A stretch of 64,000 bases of DNA, from the NCBI GenBank assembly GCA_033064195.1, contig JARBJD010000005.1:620001-684000 (forward strand), in the 5' to 3' direction. The DNA comes from Blattamonas nauphoetae (lineage: Eukaryota; Preaxostyla; Oxymonadida). Each line of letters begins with the position of its first letter. Within the stretch, counting starts at the first letter, position 1. Below the pieces are notes generated by a model. The model was given only the letters and a program-made list of their open reading frames with translations. It ran no database searches and had not been told where the DNA came from. This document shows, one piece after another, positions 1 to 13,000 of the stretch. Made by a program: the position numbers and the translations under genes.

Positions 1-1662
1 CAGCTTTGACTTTGACGAATTCTAATTTGTGAACCCTCACTATTCACTCTAATTCCTCAGCTTTCAACCACTCCCATTTGTAAAGATTCCTTTCAGGTCA
101 TTTTTCAGTCTTCCATCTTTAAGCCGGCTATCCCTGCAATTCTCTCAGAAGTCACAGCTCTCCGCGTGAACACATTTCATCCGATGGAACTTGTCAGGAT
201 TGACGAGACATGCCAAGATTCGTTCTCTTAAACTTTTCGCGTCCCACTTCCCTCTGGTTCGAATACACACGCAAAACCTTTCCTCAATGTCTGACAATCT
301 TCTTACAACTTCTTTACCTTTTACTTTTCAGTCGTGTCAATTCATACACCAACAATGCCTCGGTCATCCTTCCATCCAAGCTTCCCAATGACTCCCCAGA
401 CAGGACTACGATATGATGTCGTTTTTCCTGTAACGCCACATGTTGTTTGGATGCGGAGAACAGCACTGTTTGGTTAGTGAGTGCCATTTCCTCACCATCT
501 CTCATCAGAGGTCTTTCTTCAGCAACACCGAGACCTTCAAATTATCTTGAGATGTTGTTTTCATCTTAACCCGACGAGCATTACTGTGAAACCTTTTCAG
601 TGTGCTGAATTATATTATCTCAAATGGCGATGGCGCCGTCTGGAGATTCGTCGTCTTTTCTTTGAACCGTCAACGTAACTCGTTCAACAGTCCAACCGAG
701 CCACACTTCACACATCTCTATTCCTCGTTTCTGCAACTTGTTGCATAAACTGAACGTCCGGAAGAAATGCGCGACGTCCCACGACCGACAGGTCTCAACC
801 CCGTTCACCAATTCATTTGGAACTATCCTCTCCAGCGACAATCAACAATTTCGAACCTACGCTTCTGGATGTGGTTCAGTCATCTTTTTTCTCAGGAGGA
901 ATTTGCATTATTGTTCCTTAGCATATCCAAAGACAACGCGTTCATCCACAGCTTCATTCGAGCCTATTGGGAGAACTATCATATGGAACAACTCCCCCCT
1001 CGCTTCCATTCACGGGCTACTGAGACAGGATTGGCCGGAATAGTCACTGCACAGAGCACCCACGAGTTCGAATCCGTATCGGCTCAGCCTGACACAAGAC
1101 TGCTTCCCAGAATGGATCCTGACATAAATTGGATTGTTACATCGATATTGACAACGTTCAGAGCCTCCCTTTAAACAGGGTTCAACCATAATCCGTCATA
1201 TTCCACATTCACGTGTGTGCTTGTGTAACAGTCCCAATCTCTGAGCGAAAGAAATAAACAAATGAACTGGGTTCTCCAAAAAATGAACAAAAGTGAAATA
1301 GCCATCATCAGCTCACAAACACCGACCATTTCCGAACCCCCCCGACCTCTCCTCCCTCACCCCCACTTCACTTCCCTCAGCCACTCCAACGACAAGCAAT
1401 TGTCGACGTCTTCATCAAACATCTCCCCGAGTCCTTGTCAGTCACTACCCTCGCCCACTCTTCCACGAAGAACACACTGCGCGAAGTATATCGAAACTCG
1501 TTCGACCAGAATGGGCAGACGCTGGATTCCAGCCCGATTGCTGATCTTCTTCTGCTGCTTACGCCGTCCACGTCGTGTGGGCCGATGATCAGAGTGTTGT
1601 CTCAGTAGCCCTTCCTTCAGTTTGCTACTGAAGAGGAACTGACAGTCGGAACGACCGGATCG
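1..1662. other. No firmly supported gene
   Basis: Several short open frames lie on the plus strand, the longest at 767-1174 (135 codons), but none has a recognisable domain. I see no convincing splice pattern linking them. The stretch precedes a broken coding-like region in the same orientation and may be its more decayed 5' part. I see no tRNA, rRNA or simple repeat here. Confidence 0.3.
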
Positions 1663-3530
1663 ATGCTGCTTCAACAATCACTTCCTCTCACCTTCACAAG
1701 CACCTCAGCGACTCGTCCATTTCTCAGAACTCTCGTCTCCATCATCGCGCAGAGGATGCTGTCTCGCTCGCCGTTGGTCGCTCTTTACCCGTATCGTCCA
1801 CAGGCCCCGTATTCACACTCACATCACGTCCTGAATGTGGCTGACAGTGTGGCCTTCGCTCCTCCTTCTCACACTCCACTCGATGTCGACATCACTTGGG
1901 TCGATGTGCCGGTCGTCCTCCAGCGGATTCTGATCGAAGAGAAGACAGGAGAGCAACTTGAACAGGAAGGACACGGCGAGAACATTGTTGAGACTATCGA
2001 GTCAATCATCTTCGCAAACGACTCAACGGCGTTCAACCAAGCACTCCTCGACGCCATCCGAATCGACGACGAGAACACCACGCTGCAGGTGTACATTCCC
2101 ATCGCTGGCCAGTCCCCTTCTCTCTCTGGATTCAGACCAATTGCATCCTTCGCCCCTGTGCCTCTCCTCGAACAGCAGACCATCACTCTCACAACACCAA
2201 AAGCAAAGAAAGCGCTGTCCAAACCATCGTCGTCTCCCGTCTTCGCCGCCTCGTCCCTCGCCCCCCTCCAAAAGAGTTCGTGTCTGTCAAAGACAAAAGT
2301 TGGGAAGTGTTTGTCCCTCTCGTCATGTCGCCGATGCCTGGCGGTTATCTTCCGCTCGAATCGAACTCCCCAGTCGTGTCTGATCGTTCTTCGTAGACAT
2401 CGCCCAACACAAACATGCTGACCACATCCGCTCCACCCACCTCGGAAGTCTTCAAGTTGAAGCAATTCGTGACCAGACTTCTTCTGCATCGGATGCACTT
2501 CGAAGTTCCCTTCACAACGAACCTTCTCAACCATCGACTCACCGCATTCACCCTCGCCAACCACATCTCCCTCGCCGTAAAAAACGATCCTCTCTCCACT
2601 GTCATCTCGCCTGAAGAGTCCCCCTCCTCTGCGAAGAGCCACTCAACATACGCTACCTTTATCCATCGATGCTCTACTCGAATGTGTTCCCCGATGCTTT
2701 CATCATCCAGGTGGCCGTCTGCGCTGCTGGGTGGGATCACTTCCTGACTCTGTTTCTGACAAACACGCATTTGGACTTCTTCTTCCTTCCACCGTTCTTC
2801 TGGTCGAAAATGGGAAAGATCCAGAAAGACTGCACGCATGCACTCGAGAACCAGACAGTGTCTTTCAATCCAGACGATGTGGAGAGAGTGGGGTACGGAT
2901 GGGAGATGATCATGAAGTAGCCAATGTCGTCTAAAGGGCGCCAGCAGATCCCCCAACTCAACGAACAGACCAGAGACCAAATTGAAGTGTTCAAACCTGA
3001 ATTTGGCCCTCAGAAATCGGAACAGGCAATCATTGATGCATCGTCCAATCTCAATCACAAAAAATACGACAGACAACGCAGAATTCTTCCGAGCAGAAGT
3101 GCCTTACAAAACTGGTTCAGAGCCAGAAGATGTGTCGATCTCTCCCAGCCTCACACATCCCATCGCCCCACTTCCACAGTTCACTCATCTGCTGGACATT
3201 GCAACGTCGAGGATCTTTATCGGAATCACTTGGGACATTCTTCACGTCACATCTCATCTCCAGAACCAGGTCTGTGGAGTTACTCCTCCATCCACAGACA
3301 GCTCAAATACCGTGGCGAGATCAGCGTCGGAGAGCGGGTTGATGGAAGCACGGGCGGCGTCTGGTCTCTCAATCACTCTGACCGATTCCTCTTCACCGTC
3401 GCCGAGCGAGGGAGCCACACCGTTCGATCACCACGTCCCAGAATTCGATTATAAAAAGAGCTCAGTCGACAAAGCCCTTCTTCCGATTCTGAGGCTGTTG
3501 GATCTGACACTCTGCTTCTCTTCACAATGA
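1663..3530 (+). pseudogene. Decayed protein-coding region, family unknown
   Basis: Coding-like sequence runs along the plus strand but keeps changing frame. It is open at 1663-2270, then a second frame at 2274-2747 broken by one TAG near 2386, then a third frame at 2669-2920, then a fourth segment at 2982-3530. The pieces have ordinary amino-acid composition, with aromatic and hydrophobic runs at 2690-2800 and a Ser/Pro-rich acidic stretch at 3340-3440. I could not bridge the changes with plausible GT-AG introns, so I infer a host gene that has collected about three indels and one stop. I do not recognise the protein. Assembly errors are an alternative explanation. Confidence 0.4.
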
Positions 3531-3785
3531 CAGATCGAGCCAGGGAAGGAGCTGAAGCTGCCCAGTTTGTCAGAGAGCGACGTCCACCCTCTGTCACTTC
3601 CATGTCAACCGAATATATCACTGATCGAATCTCTCTTCACACCACAACGATGGAATTGCCTCCCACTGACAACAAACCACTCGCACAACACAAACACGTC
3701 CATTGTAACGATCCTCGTCTGTAAACATTGCTCAGGTCAATCGGATTGACTGAGTCAGCCAATCAGAAGACGGAGTCGGAAAGAG

Positions 3786-4352
3786 ATGTCGAAGACAAGA
3801 AACAGACACAAACTGAGGGAGCTTGTGCAGGTGATCAAGGCGAAGGGGCAGCGGAAGCAGTTGGAGAGAAGAATCCACAAATGTTGGCACAAGACGAGGT
3901 CACTGGAGGATGAAGAATTCGAGCGAGAACCGAAGGAACTGCTCAAACAGGAAAAATCGGAGAAGAAAAGACAAAATTTGGACGATCTCGTGTCGAGCGA
4001 GGAAGGGCTGAGTGGAGCAGATGACGGCGACAAAGTGTTGGCTGGTTTGCAGGACACCGCTTTTAGAACTATTGCTCAACTGCTCCAGCCGTCGGAGGAC
4101 GATGGCCTCAAAGAATATTTGGGCGCGATGGAGTCGATCGCTGACGCCATCTTTGCATCGAATTTAGAAGTCGAAGGAGAAGAGGAGATGACCGACGTGG
4201 CGTTCAGTTTTGTGTCAGAAGACGAATTGTCAGATTCGGACAAGTCGGACATGGAACGTCTGCTCACCATGCTCAGCCCTGTGGACTCAAGCGATTCGGT
4301 GATGCTGCTTCACCAAAATAATCGGAGCCTCGAATGCAAGCGAAACAAATGA
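3786..4352 (+). CDS. Small charged protein, unknown function
   Basis: An open frame of 188 codons. The N-terminal third is strongly basic and helical (Lys/Arg-rich, residues 1-45). The middle is a mixed-charge helix. From about residue 100 the protein becomes acidic with Ser/Asp/Glu clusters, such as EVEGEEEMTD and SEDELSDSDKSD. There is no signal peptide, membrane segment or known domain. A basic helix followed by an acidic Ser-rich tail is common in chromatin, ribosome-biogenesis or casein-kinase-2 target proteins, but that is only analogy. It lies just downstream of the decayed region on the same strand and could be its last exon. The start chosen is the first ATG of the basic segment. Confidence 0.45.
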   Translation: MSKTRNRHKLRELVQVIKAKGQRKQLERRIHKCWHKTRSLEDEEFEREPKELLKQEKSEKKRQNLDDLVSSEEGLSGADDGDKVLAGLQDTAFRTIAQLLQPSEDDGLKEYLGAMESIADAIFASNLEVEGEEEMTDVAFSFVSEDELSDSDKSDMERLLTMLSPVDSSDSVMLLHQNNRSLECKRNK

Positions 4353-5718
4353 CACGAAATTCAGCTCGATGGAACAGACAGAGAAGCACAAGTGTGAAAA
4401 AGAGTCCGTGAAGGCCCCGATGGAGAACAAATACATCGTCAAATCAAACACTCCGCTACCCATGCAAAGCCATCACATCTCACGCCCGACCTGCTCAGTG
4501 CTCATTGTGAATAGGCTGGTCATCTGCTGTCAGTCCATGTGGGCATCAAACTCCGAAAGTTGACCATTCTAATCACCAGATTGACCTCATTCATTTATTC
4601 TTTTTCATGTGTCCTGCATATGTGCAATCTGTAGCTGATCAAAAAATGACAGAGAACAGTGTCCATTCCTGTTAGAAAAAGACTCAGAAGGAATGAAAAG
4701 TGAAGTGGGGCGGATCTGAAGTGACGCCTCCAAAGTGAGTAATTTCGAACATGTCAACATTTTCCATCCTTCACTTCACATTTTGTCGCTTCTGGTTCGC
4801 TTTTGAGATACATTTGAATCAGAAAATTGCGAAAGTGGGTTCAAAAAATGTTATGGTGCCTAATTTAAAATATGTTTGACCTTTCTGAAATAAGTGGGTT
4901 ATTTCAAAATAACTTAGTTATTTCAAATTTCCCATAGTTCTATTCAAATATACCCACTTCATTTAAAATACCATACTTCATTCAGTTTGGGTCTAGTGAA
5001 GCTAAAACTTCACGAATTGAAAAGCAGACAGAAAACTGGATCCATGATGCGTCTACAGTGACATTATTGTCATGACCAATCAGTTGTATAAGATGAGGTG
5101 TGGTAAAATTTAAATCAAAGAAATGTGAAGAACGCAAGAGAATAAACATTGTCTCTGCTGCCATATCATTTGTCAGGAGTATGAATTGTTGGATCGGGAA
5201 GGTGCAATCTAAAGCATTCTGACATCCAAAGACAGACTTTGTTCGATCTCCTCCTTCCTTCCAATGCTGCTGAGAGGTTCTTGAAGTGATTGTGAGTGAA
5301 AATGATGGAGCCATTGCTCGTGGAGTTGGTGATGGTTATCAGACTTGCTGTCTTCGAAGTGACAATCGATTCCAAATGATGGATGATTGGTTTGCGTTCC
5401 CGAAATGAGGTTGCAGATCTTCCTTGTCTCCTTTTTGGTCCAAATACGAATATATATCAGTGTGAGATCTTGAATTTTTCCCTCAGTTCAAGGAAATCAA
5501 GGCGAAGAGGGTGAGAATGTGAGGATCTTCCAGAGATGAAAATAGGATCCATTTGGAGCTCGTCGGAAGAGAAAGGGATTCTGAAACATAATATTCATCC
5601 ATCAATGGAGGCATTTGGTACTATCATGAGATGTATTGACAACATATTCATTGACAAACAAGGTATGTTTCTTCGTCGTCAAATTGGAGCGAGTTATCAT
5701 GATATTCCTAATCGAACA
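4353..5718. other. Long non-coding stretch, AT-rich core
   Basis: No supported gene. The core at about 4780-4985 is markedly AT-rich, with repeated short motifs built on ttatttcaaa and cccacttcat that give weak local symmetry. Minus-strand open frames at 4982-5375 have no domain and are probably chance. The stretch separates a plus-strand gene from the 3' end of a minus-strand gene. Confidence 0.4.
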
Positions 5719-6738
5719 TCATATCAGGAAGGGAGTATTCCCTCCCAAGAGCAACAGCAAATAGGCTGCAGTGTATATGTTTTTCATCACACCATAATCG
5801 AAACCAACAAAATGAGTTTGGAGCTCGATCTCATCAGCGATGCCTTCCTCTCTCAGTGCGAACATGATATTCTTGCCCTGTTGTCGTTCTTCATTGCATC
5901 CACTCGCCCATTCGCGGATTGTGAACTTCAAACCATCGATAAGCTCGACCTTCGAATGTGACTGCTCCATCCACACGAATCTACTGGTCAACGTGAAACA
6001 AACAGGCACTGAAAACACAAATTGTGTTGTCTGTGCGTGGGAGGGGGAGATCTGGAGCAAGGAGCAGAGTAACGCGGGAAGGAATCTTATTTCGGTGTCA
6101 CGGACGAATCGACTTTTGGTGTTGAACAGAAAAGTCCAGAACGCGGAGAGGGGCTGTACGAGTCGGAGATACACTGCTTGACGAACTTCTGAAATCGTAA
6201 TCCTCTTGGTTTGTGAGATACTGCGAGCACGATGATGTGTTCCGTAACTCAGGAAAGAACAAACGATTCCGAGCCAAAGATCCAGGATGTCGGTTCTCAG
6301 ACGAAGGTTGTTGTGATAGAATGTTGATGGGATGAGAGTGATGAAGCCAGTTTCGAGGAAGTCGAATCGATCCTCTTCTGGACATGTCAGAACGATATTT
6401 CGAAGAAGGCGAAGTCCAGAAAGAATAATATCTTGAATGTTGCAAGATAATAAAACAAGCACAAGTTCAGCAAATCCCTGACACGGGCGAATTGGCGGTG
6501 GAATGAGACTGTGGAGAATAGCCACTGAAGTGAACAATCTATTGAGCTGTGTTGAGAGGTGGTCCAGATGTGAACAGGCTCGGACAGTGGAAGTGTAGTT
6601 TAAGGGAGATCCGCCTTTGATGAAGTCAATAATCGATTGAACGACCAAAGAAGCTGTTTGCATCGTTTTGACATCATTAGGGGTGATTGAAATGAAAAAA
6701 TATGAGGGCGAAACGATCTGGGGATGTTTATTTTGCAT
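5719..6738 (-). CDS. ARM/HEAT-like helical protein (window-wide family)
   Basis: An open frame of 339 codons, rich in Leu/Ile/Ser amphipathic helices of about 15-20 residues, in keeping with an ARM/HEAT solenoid. There is no catalytic motif. Near the C-terminus (about residues 285-300) it has ALREEGIADEIELQ, which resembles helices at the same relative place in the genes at 45984, 48719, 18965 and 24726. I treat these as one lineage-restricted family; its function is unknown. The start is uncertain. Upstream on the same strand (6740-6930) another frame is open, with a good acceptor-like context, so a short 5' exon may be missing. It is divergent to the large gene that starts at 7051. Confidence 0.6.
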   Translation of the reverse strand: MQNKHPQIVSPSYFFISITPNDVKTMQTASLVVQSIIDFIKGGSPLNYTSTVRACSHLDHLSTQLNRLFTSVAILHSLIPPPIRPCQGFAELVLVLLSCNIQDIILSGLRLLRNIVLTCPEEDRFDFLETGFITLIPSTFYHNNLRLRTDILDLWLGIVCSFLSYGTHHRARSISQTKRITISEVRQAVYLRLVQPLSAFWTFLFNTKSRFVRDTEIRFLPALLCSLLQISPSHAQTTQFVFSVPVCFTLTSRFVWMEQSHSKVELIDGLKFTIREWASGCNEERQQGKNIMFALREEGIADEIELQTHFVGFDYGVMKNIYTAAYLLLLLGGNTPFLI

Positions 6739-7050
6739 TATTGATGAGTGGATAATGTGGACCTTGGATCCAGAAAAGACTGTGGTATGGGACGATTGAA
6801 GTTGTCGACAGAAATGTCAAGCGCTTCATCTTCTGGGACCTTGGATGAAGTGCGTAGCAGCGGTATTTCTCGGGACTCTCCTTACAATCAGTCAGCTGCA
6901 GAATCGATGGACAAGGCATTGAGACTCCTCCCGTTTGATAATTCTCTCGTTCTTATCTCTTGATCAACTTGTATTCACTCCCTGAATTTCCTCAGCCCAC
7001 GCCCAATATTCAATTCAGCGGGTTTCTTCCAATTTTCTCCAAATCTGAAG
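6739..7050. other. Divergent intergenic region with possible 5' exons
   Basis: This 312-bp gap lies between a minus-strand ARM-like gene and the plus-strand NOT1-like gene. Short open frames on plus (6748-6963, 6960-7175) and minus (6728-6919) read into it, so 5' exons or UTRs of either gene may lie here. I could not choose a splice pattern. No promoter motif is clear. Confidence 0.3.
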
Positions 7051-10000
7051 ATGAAGCGGTCGACAATCAGAAAAAGATCAAATCCACCAAACACTTCTCT
7101 TGGTTTAACACCAACGAATCTTCCGACTGGAGCGATCCTCGAAGAAGCGTCTCATATAATAACATCATCGAATAGCCAAGCAGTTGTCTTTCGTGGGTTC
7201 TCTGATGAGAAAATCGTTTTTCCGAACCTTAACCGCCAAGCGAGAATCAAGAAGCTTCTCAACAGTCTGTCAGAAGGTAATCTCACCGAAACTGCTCGAA
7301 CCCTTTTCACAACTGTTTTGAATAGCTCGTTTTACGAAGCATATTTCGCGAAATTGATCGTCTTCACAAGAATTCTACGAGAAGAGAATAACACGTCTCT
7401 ATACACTCAACTTCTCTCCACGGAAGCTCCCCCATCTCTCCGCAAGTATGTCGAGGTTGAGACCTTTCGGGCTGCTCGGGCATTGCTTAATGCACCTTTC
7501 AAGAATGTACCATCCTCAAGTCCGCTTCACCTCTGCACAACGGACGAGGATCAGCCATATGCTGGGAATGATGAAAAGAAACAACTAAGAATCATTGGGC
7601 ACTTTATTGGACAGTATATTATCGCTAAAAACCGCACCATCCCCCGCTCGGAACTCGATCTCAGAAATGTTCTTCTGCTCGGATACCAAACCGGTCGGTT
7701 AACCATCACCCTTCCATTTATCTGTACAGTGATGTCGTACTTTCCACAGAGCCTCGCGTTCAATGATATCAAACAACCATGGACCCGCAGCATCCTCATC
7801 GTCCTCGCCGAAATGAACACATTCCCGCTCATCGATACCCTCAAATTCAAGCTCCAGGAGCTCGAAGATTCCCTTTCCGCATCGAGTGATTTCCAAGTTA
7901 CACAACAGAAGACTGAAAAAACAGATTTCACTCTCCAATCATTCCTGGAGAACACACCGACCCCGCCACAGCTTCTATTCTACTATTTCTTTCATCCAAT
8001 AGCCTCCAATCCCGATTATGTGCAGCCCGACGCTGTCTCGTTCTTCTTTCAGCGTGGATGTCATCAGTTCACCCCGTACCACGTCCACTCTATCAAAACA
8101 TCGTATCCCCATTCCCTGCCTGTCGCTATCTCTGCCGAGCATCTGTCGAAGATGGTGATGAATTCTCACCCTGTATACATCCACTGCACGGAGAAATTCC
8201 CGCAATTCAGAATTGGGATTGATCTGTTCGATCCGTCCTACCCGTCTTCTCACCGCGCTATTGATTCCCTTCTGGAGCACGTCAGCTCCTCCCCAAATGT
8301 CATACCATCCCCAAACTCCCTCGAACTCCTCGAATCCCTCCTCAACGACCTCCCCACTCCTGTCCACCACATCTCCTCCTACTCCCACCTCCTCCCCACC
8401 TCCCAACAATTCCTTCGCGACGAAATCCACCTTCGATCATACGACCGTTTCCTTCTTCTCTTTCATGACCTGGCCAACACCGTCTTCCGCTACGTGTGCG
8501 AGAAAGTATTCAAGCTTCTGTCGTTCTACTCAGCCAGCATCATCTTCCACGACGCGGCCTTCTCCCTCACAGCCGACCCCAACACTTTCACACGCCTGTC
8601 CGAGCACATCTCCACACACAAAACCGATCCTGCCACCGATTTCGAGAATTTGAAGAAGTTGGTGTCAGCCGCAGCGGAGTGTCAGTGCGCTCTTCTTGCC
8701 TACCCGTTCGCAATCGAGTACCTGGACACACGGATGATGTTCAAGATGCGGACGACGTTGTCAGAAGACGTGAATGTGAAGGTGAGAGAGTACAAAAGCA
8801 ATATTTCCGACCAGGAACTGAACCAAGTCCTCGACGAAGTGTCACGAGTGGTGATCGACTCGCTTCTGGACGATGTGGCATATTCATTTGTGGACTGTGT
8901 CACGCAACAAGTGATGCAAGCGTTGGATTTGTTCATCGTGGAAGAGCTGAATGTCCGACAGCGTGCTCTCACCTTCTTCGGAAACGAACAAGGCCGAATC
9001 CTGCTCAGCTCCCTCCGAATCTTCAACGTCCTCGCGTGGACACATCGGTATCCGGAAGAGAACATCTGCTTGTCGTACGGTGACCTCAACCTGTCGCATC
9101 TTCTTCTGATTGACGACCATCTCCAACGACCAGGAATGGAGTTCCTGTCATGTCCGACGAATGCAACGGTGTATCCCAACGTCAGGCCTCTCTTTTCGAA
9201 GAAGAAGGAGTTCGCTGTTGTCCCACACGCTGTGAAGGAAGTCGACGAAAGAACGAAAATTCTTCTCACCCATCTTTCGTTCTTTCTTCCTCACTTTCCG
9301 AAGTCAAGCCCACAGCGAACCCTCTCGCTGGACAACCTCCCTCCCTCTCTCCTGCACGCCCTCGGCTCTCCAATCATCCGAGACGCGTGTGGTCTTGGCT
9401 TTTCACAAATGTTTTTGGAATGGAGAGACACAGCTGGGCTGAAAGAAGCAGTCGAGAAGCTGAAATCGTCCACAGCGAAGATGTTCACCATCGCCCTCCG
9501 CCACCCCTCTCCCGAACCACTCATCAACCATCTCCTCCTCTTCTCACGCCGCCAGTTCACTGACTTCCTGAACGAGCAAGCATCCTCCATCCAACAAAGA
9601 TACGACAGCTTCCTCTTCCAGTTCGATTTCAAGATCCTCCTCTTTTCGTATTCTGTCGCGAAATACGCTGCTGCCGTGACTGACCTCAAGTTGGTCCAGT
9701 TGGAGAAGAAGATGCAAGCCGAGTATGGACTGTGCGATCCAAACTCACTCGAAGTGAATGTGACGAGAACACGACAAGATCTGCAGACATTCCAACGAGC
9801 CAAGCAGGTCGAGGACACAGTGACAATGCAGAACTGCATGCGGACACTGTGGCATCGATCTTTCTCTGCGACCACGTCGTCGCAGCATTATCCGATGTCA
9901 GTGTTGGAGAAGTGCGAGTCGATTCTGGAGGCCACCATCAGAAAGGAGAGGATCAACATTCAGCGTGCTTCAAACGAACTGAAGATGATTATTGTGCTGC

Positions 10001-13000
10001 TTGGGAAGACACATCAAAAGGTCGCTTGCGAAGCAATCATGAAACTCGAAATGAATTATTCAAACCTCCTGAGCAACAAACTCGTGCACAACAACAACCC
10101 GCTCGTCACGCCTCCCGCTTACGTGCTGGCCTACCACTCTCTCGCGACGCAATTGCTTCACAACACATTGATCAGGTTGAGCACACAGTTCACTCATTTT
10201 CTGGTCAATGCATCAGTCCCTGTGATGGCAGTTAACCACAACATCTTCCAAGCGGATATCTCGTCGCAGCTGAAGCCTCTCATGCCTTTCAATGACCCAT
10301 CGCTCGCCCCAACCAAGAATCACGACCCGACGATGAATCCTCTCTTCGCCAACATTTCCTGGGTCACTCGCCAGGACGAGGCACAACTCCTCCAAACACA
10401 CCGAAGGGTGTTTTCGCAGCTGAGCTCATCGTACGACACCAAACAGGACCAGCAAGACCTCTGCACTCAAATGAACCGGAACCAAAGCCGACTGATCGAT
10501 CAAACACTCACCGCCTGCGAAACACCAGCGGAATCCAACTCGTTCAATCCGCCATTCCTCAAGACACTCCAAAAGCAGATCATCAAAACGTCAGAAGCGG
10601 AGAGCAACCTCACCCCGCCTGAGGGAGATCTCTTCTTCGCACCCGCCTTCCTGCACCTCAGCGCTCAGCTGACATTCCAAAAGGACGGGTTTCCACAGTC
10701 GCTCCTAGAAATGGATTTTTCGAATCCGAAACAGTCGTACTCGCCGCTGTCGATGATCCTCGCGTCAACTTTCCCGTCGCTCGAGACGTTCCCTGAGGAG
10801 GCCAGAAAAATGATCACAGACACGGTTGTGCAGTGCTTGCACCTCATCTCACAGACATCGACGCCGTATGGTTTGGAGGGAACGACACTTGGGCTCATGC
10901 GTGCCCTTCTCACTCTTCCCGTCCAGCGAAATACTTCATTTCCTGTGAATCCTCGCTTCGTGAACATGCTGAGGACGCCGTTCCCAGTCGAACAGACGAA
11001 GGGTGGGCCTCAGATTCTCAGTCAAGCCCCAACACCGCTCTCGTTCCTCACGCGTCATCCGGCAGACTACATCCGAACTCCGATCAAGCCGTTCCTCTCC
11101 AACTTTGTCATCTCGTCGCAGTCTTCTGTCCACATCACCCGCCAGCAATACGCAATCATCGCTCAGTCCATCTTCAACGTCCTTGTGAACGGGCTCGCTG
11201 ATGCAGAGTCGATTGTGTCGATGCTGCGCGTGTATCTCCTCCTTTTGATGAAAACTGCGTTCTTCATCACACCCAGAACTGAAGGGAAGACATACACAAT
11301 CGAGAAGAACGAATATCTCCGCAGTTCGTCGTTGTCTGATCTGTTTGCGAAGATCGAAGCCAACAAACACCTTCCCAAACAAATCGAAAGTCTTGTCACA
11401 CTTGCGAAGAACGAGAGAAGTGATACACAGATCGCGATTGAGGGATTTGGGTTGGGAGGGTTTCTGGTGAGAGACGGGGAGTTCCTGAGTGTTGTGAATG
11501 AGAACGAGGAGACGGCAGATGTCACAGAGAGTGCAGTTGTTGTGAATTGTGACACCGTCGACACTTTCCTCGCCATCCTCAACATCTCCATCGAACTGGC
11601 AGCGCAGATTGTGGAGTCCTCACTCGCAACAAGCACCTCTCCCACTGTCTCTCCGTCTGTGCCAAAAGAGCACGACTCAGTGTTCAGACCAGCTCCCCCT
11701 GACCACCCTCTCGTGAAGCCCTGCCAGCAACTTCTGGACGTCTTGTTCGTCATCCGCACAGAATGGAACAACATCTCTCCCTTCATCTCTGGGGTCATCC
11801 TCCACAAAGAAAGGAACACTGCTCAGATGACAAGAGAGGCACTGAAACAAGCCATCACTTTCATCAATGCGAAAGATATTGTTCTGACAGCGTCGTTCCA
11901 CGCCCTCCCGTTCTCCCTTCAATCCATCCGGAAGGTCACAGACGAACTTGGAGATCCGAGTGACACGGCTGGGCGTGTGTTCAATCTTGTCCAGAGCAAC
12001 ATGAAGTGCCTGTCGAGATTGATGGAGAAGAGCACTCCACTCTTCAAACAGAGAGATAGGATCACCCTCTTCGTCCCAAGAGCAGAACAGGGCGACCGAT
12101 CGTCTCCGCCTTCGGACTCACCCGAAGCAAAGACTGAAAACTTGACGAGCGGAGCAGAAGCCGCCATCACATCAATCACAAAACATGAAATTCAGCTGTT
12201 GTCGCTCTTCAGGCCTGGCCAGACAAGCGGAGAGGAGGCCATCAAGTTCCACGCAGCCATTGCAACAGGCATCCGGCAGATGTATTTGTTCGAACGGGCA
12301 CTTTTGGAGAATCGGCCTCGACCGGGCGCGAAGGAGATTATGACGAACTTCTTCCACATCAACATCCAGAAGCTTGTGGAGACGTGGGCGAACCAGGAGA
12401 AGGATGTTGAAGAGCGGGAAGAGAATCATCTCAAAGGGAAGGAGTTGGATGAAGAGGCCGATGTGGAGGAGAAGGTGAAGATCAGAGAAAAGGCAAAGGA
12501 AGAGGAACGAGCGGTCATGATGAGCGACTTCATGCAGCAGATGATTCAGAGACAATTTTTGGACAGAAACCAGACAACCACAGCGAGTATCCAGTTGATG
12601 AGCATTCTTGTCAACCAGCTGCAGAGCGCCCAAGCGAAAGTCGTCACTCGGAAGCCGCTTCTCGAGGACCCAATCTTTCTCGTTCTGACGGAAGTGTTCC
12701 GACGGACTGTGATGTACCATTTGGAAGGAATTGACGACCCGGCAGAGACGGACCAGTGTCTGGTCAAGCCACTTCTGGCGTATATTAACAACACGATCAG
12801 GTGTATCCTGTGGCAGCATGTGTCCAAACAGGTCAGGCAGGAGATGGCGAAGGTTGTGGAGACGCTCATGTCGTTTGTGGAGCAGGAGGTCAGAAAGAGA
12901 CTCCCCGTCGTCAACGCGAAATGCCACCAGCGACGGATGATCAGATGGGTCGTGGCTGAAGATGGAGTGTCCAAAGACTTCTTCGTCTCCCAAGTTGACT

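Noticed and set aside
4780-4985. Short AT-rich repeats as a possible CRISPR-like or satellite array
   Set aside because: Motifs are irregular in length and spacing, and the genome is eukaryotic. It looks like simple AT-rich intergenic DNA.
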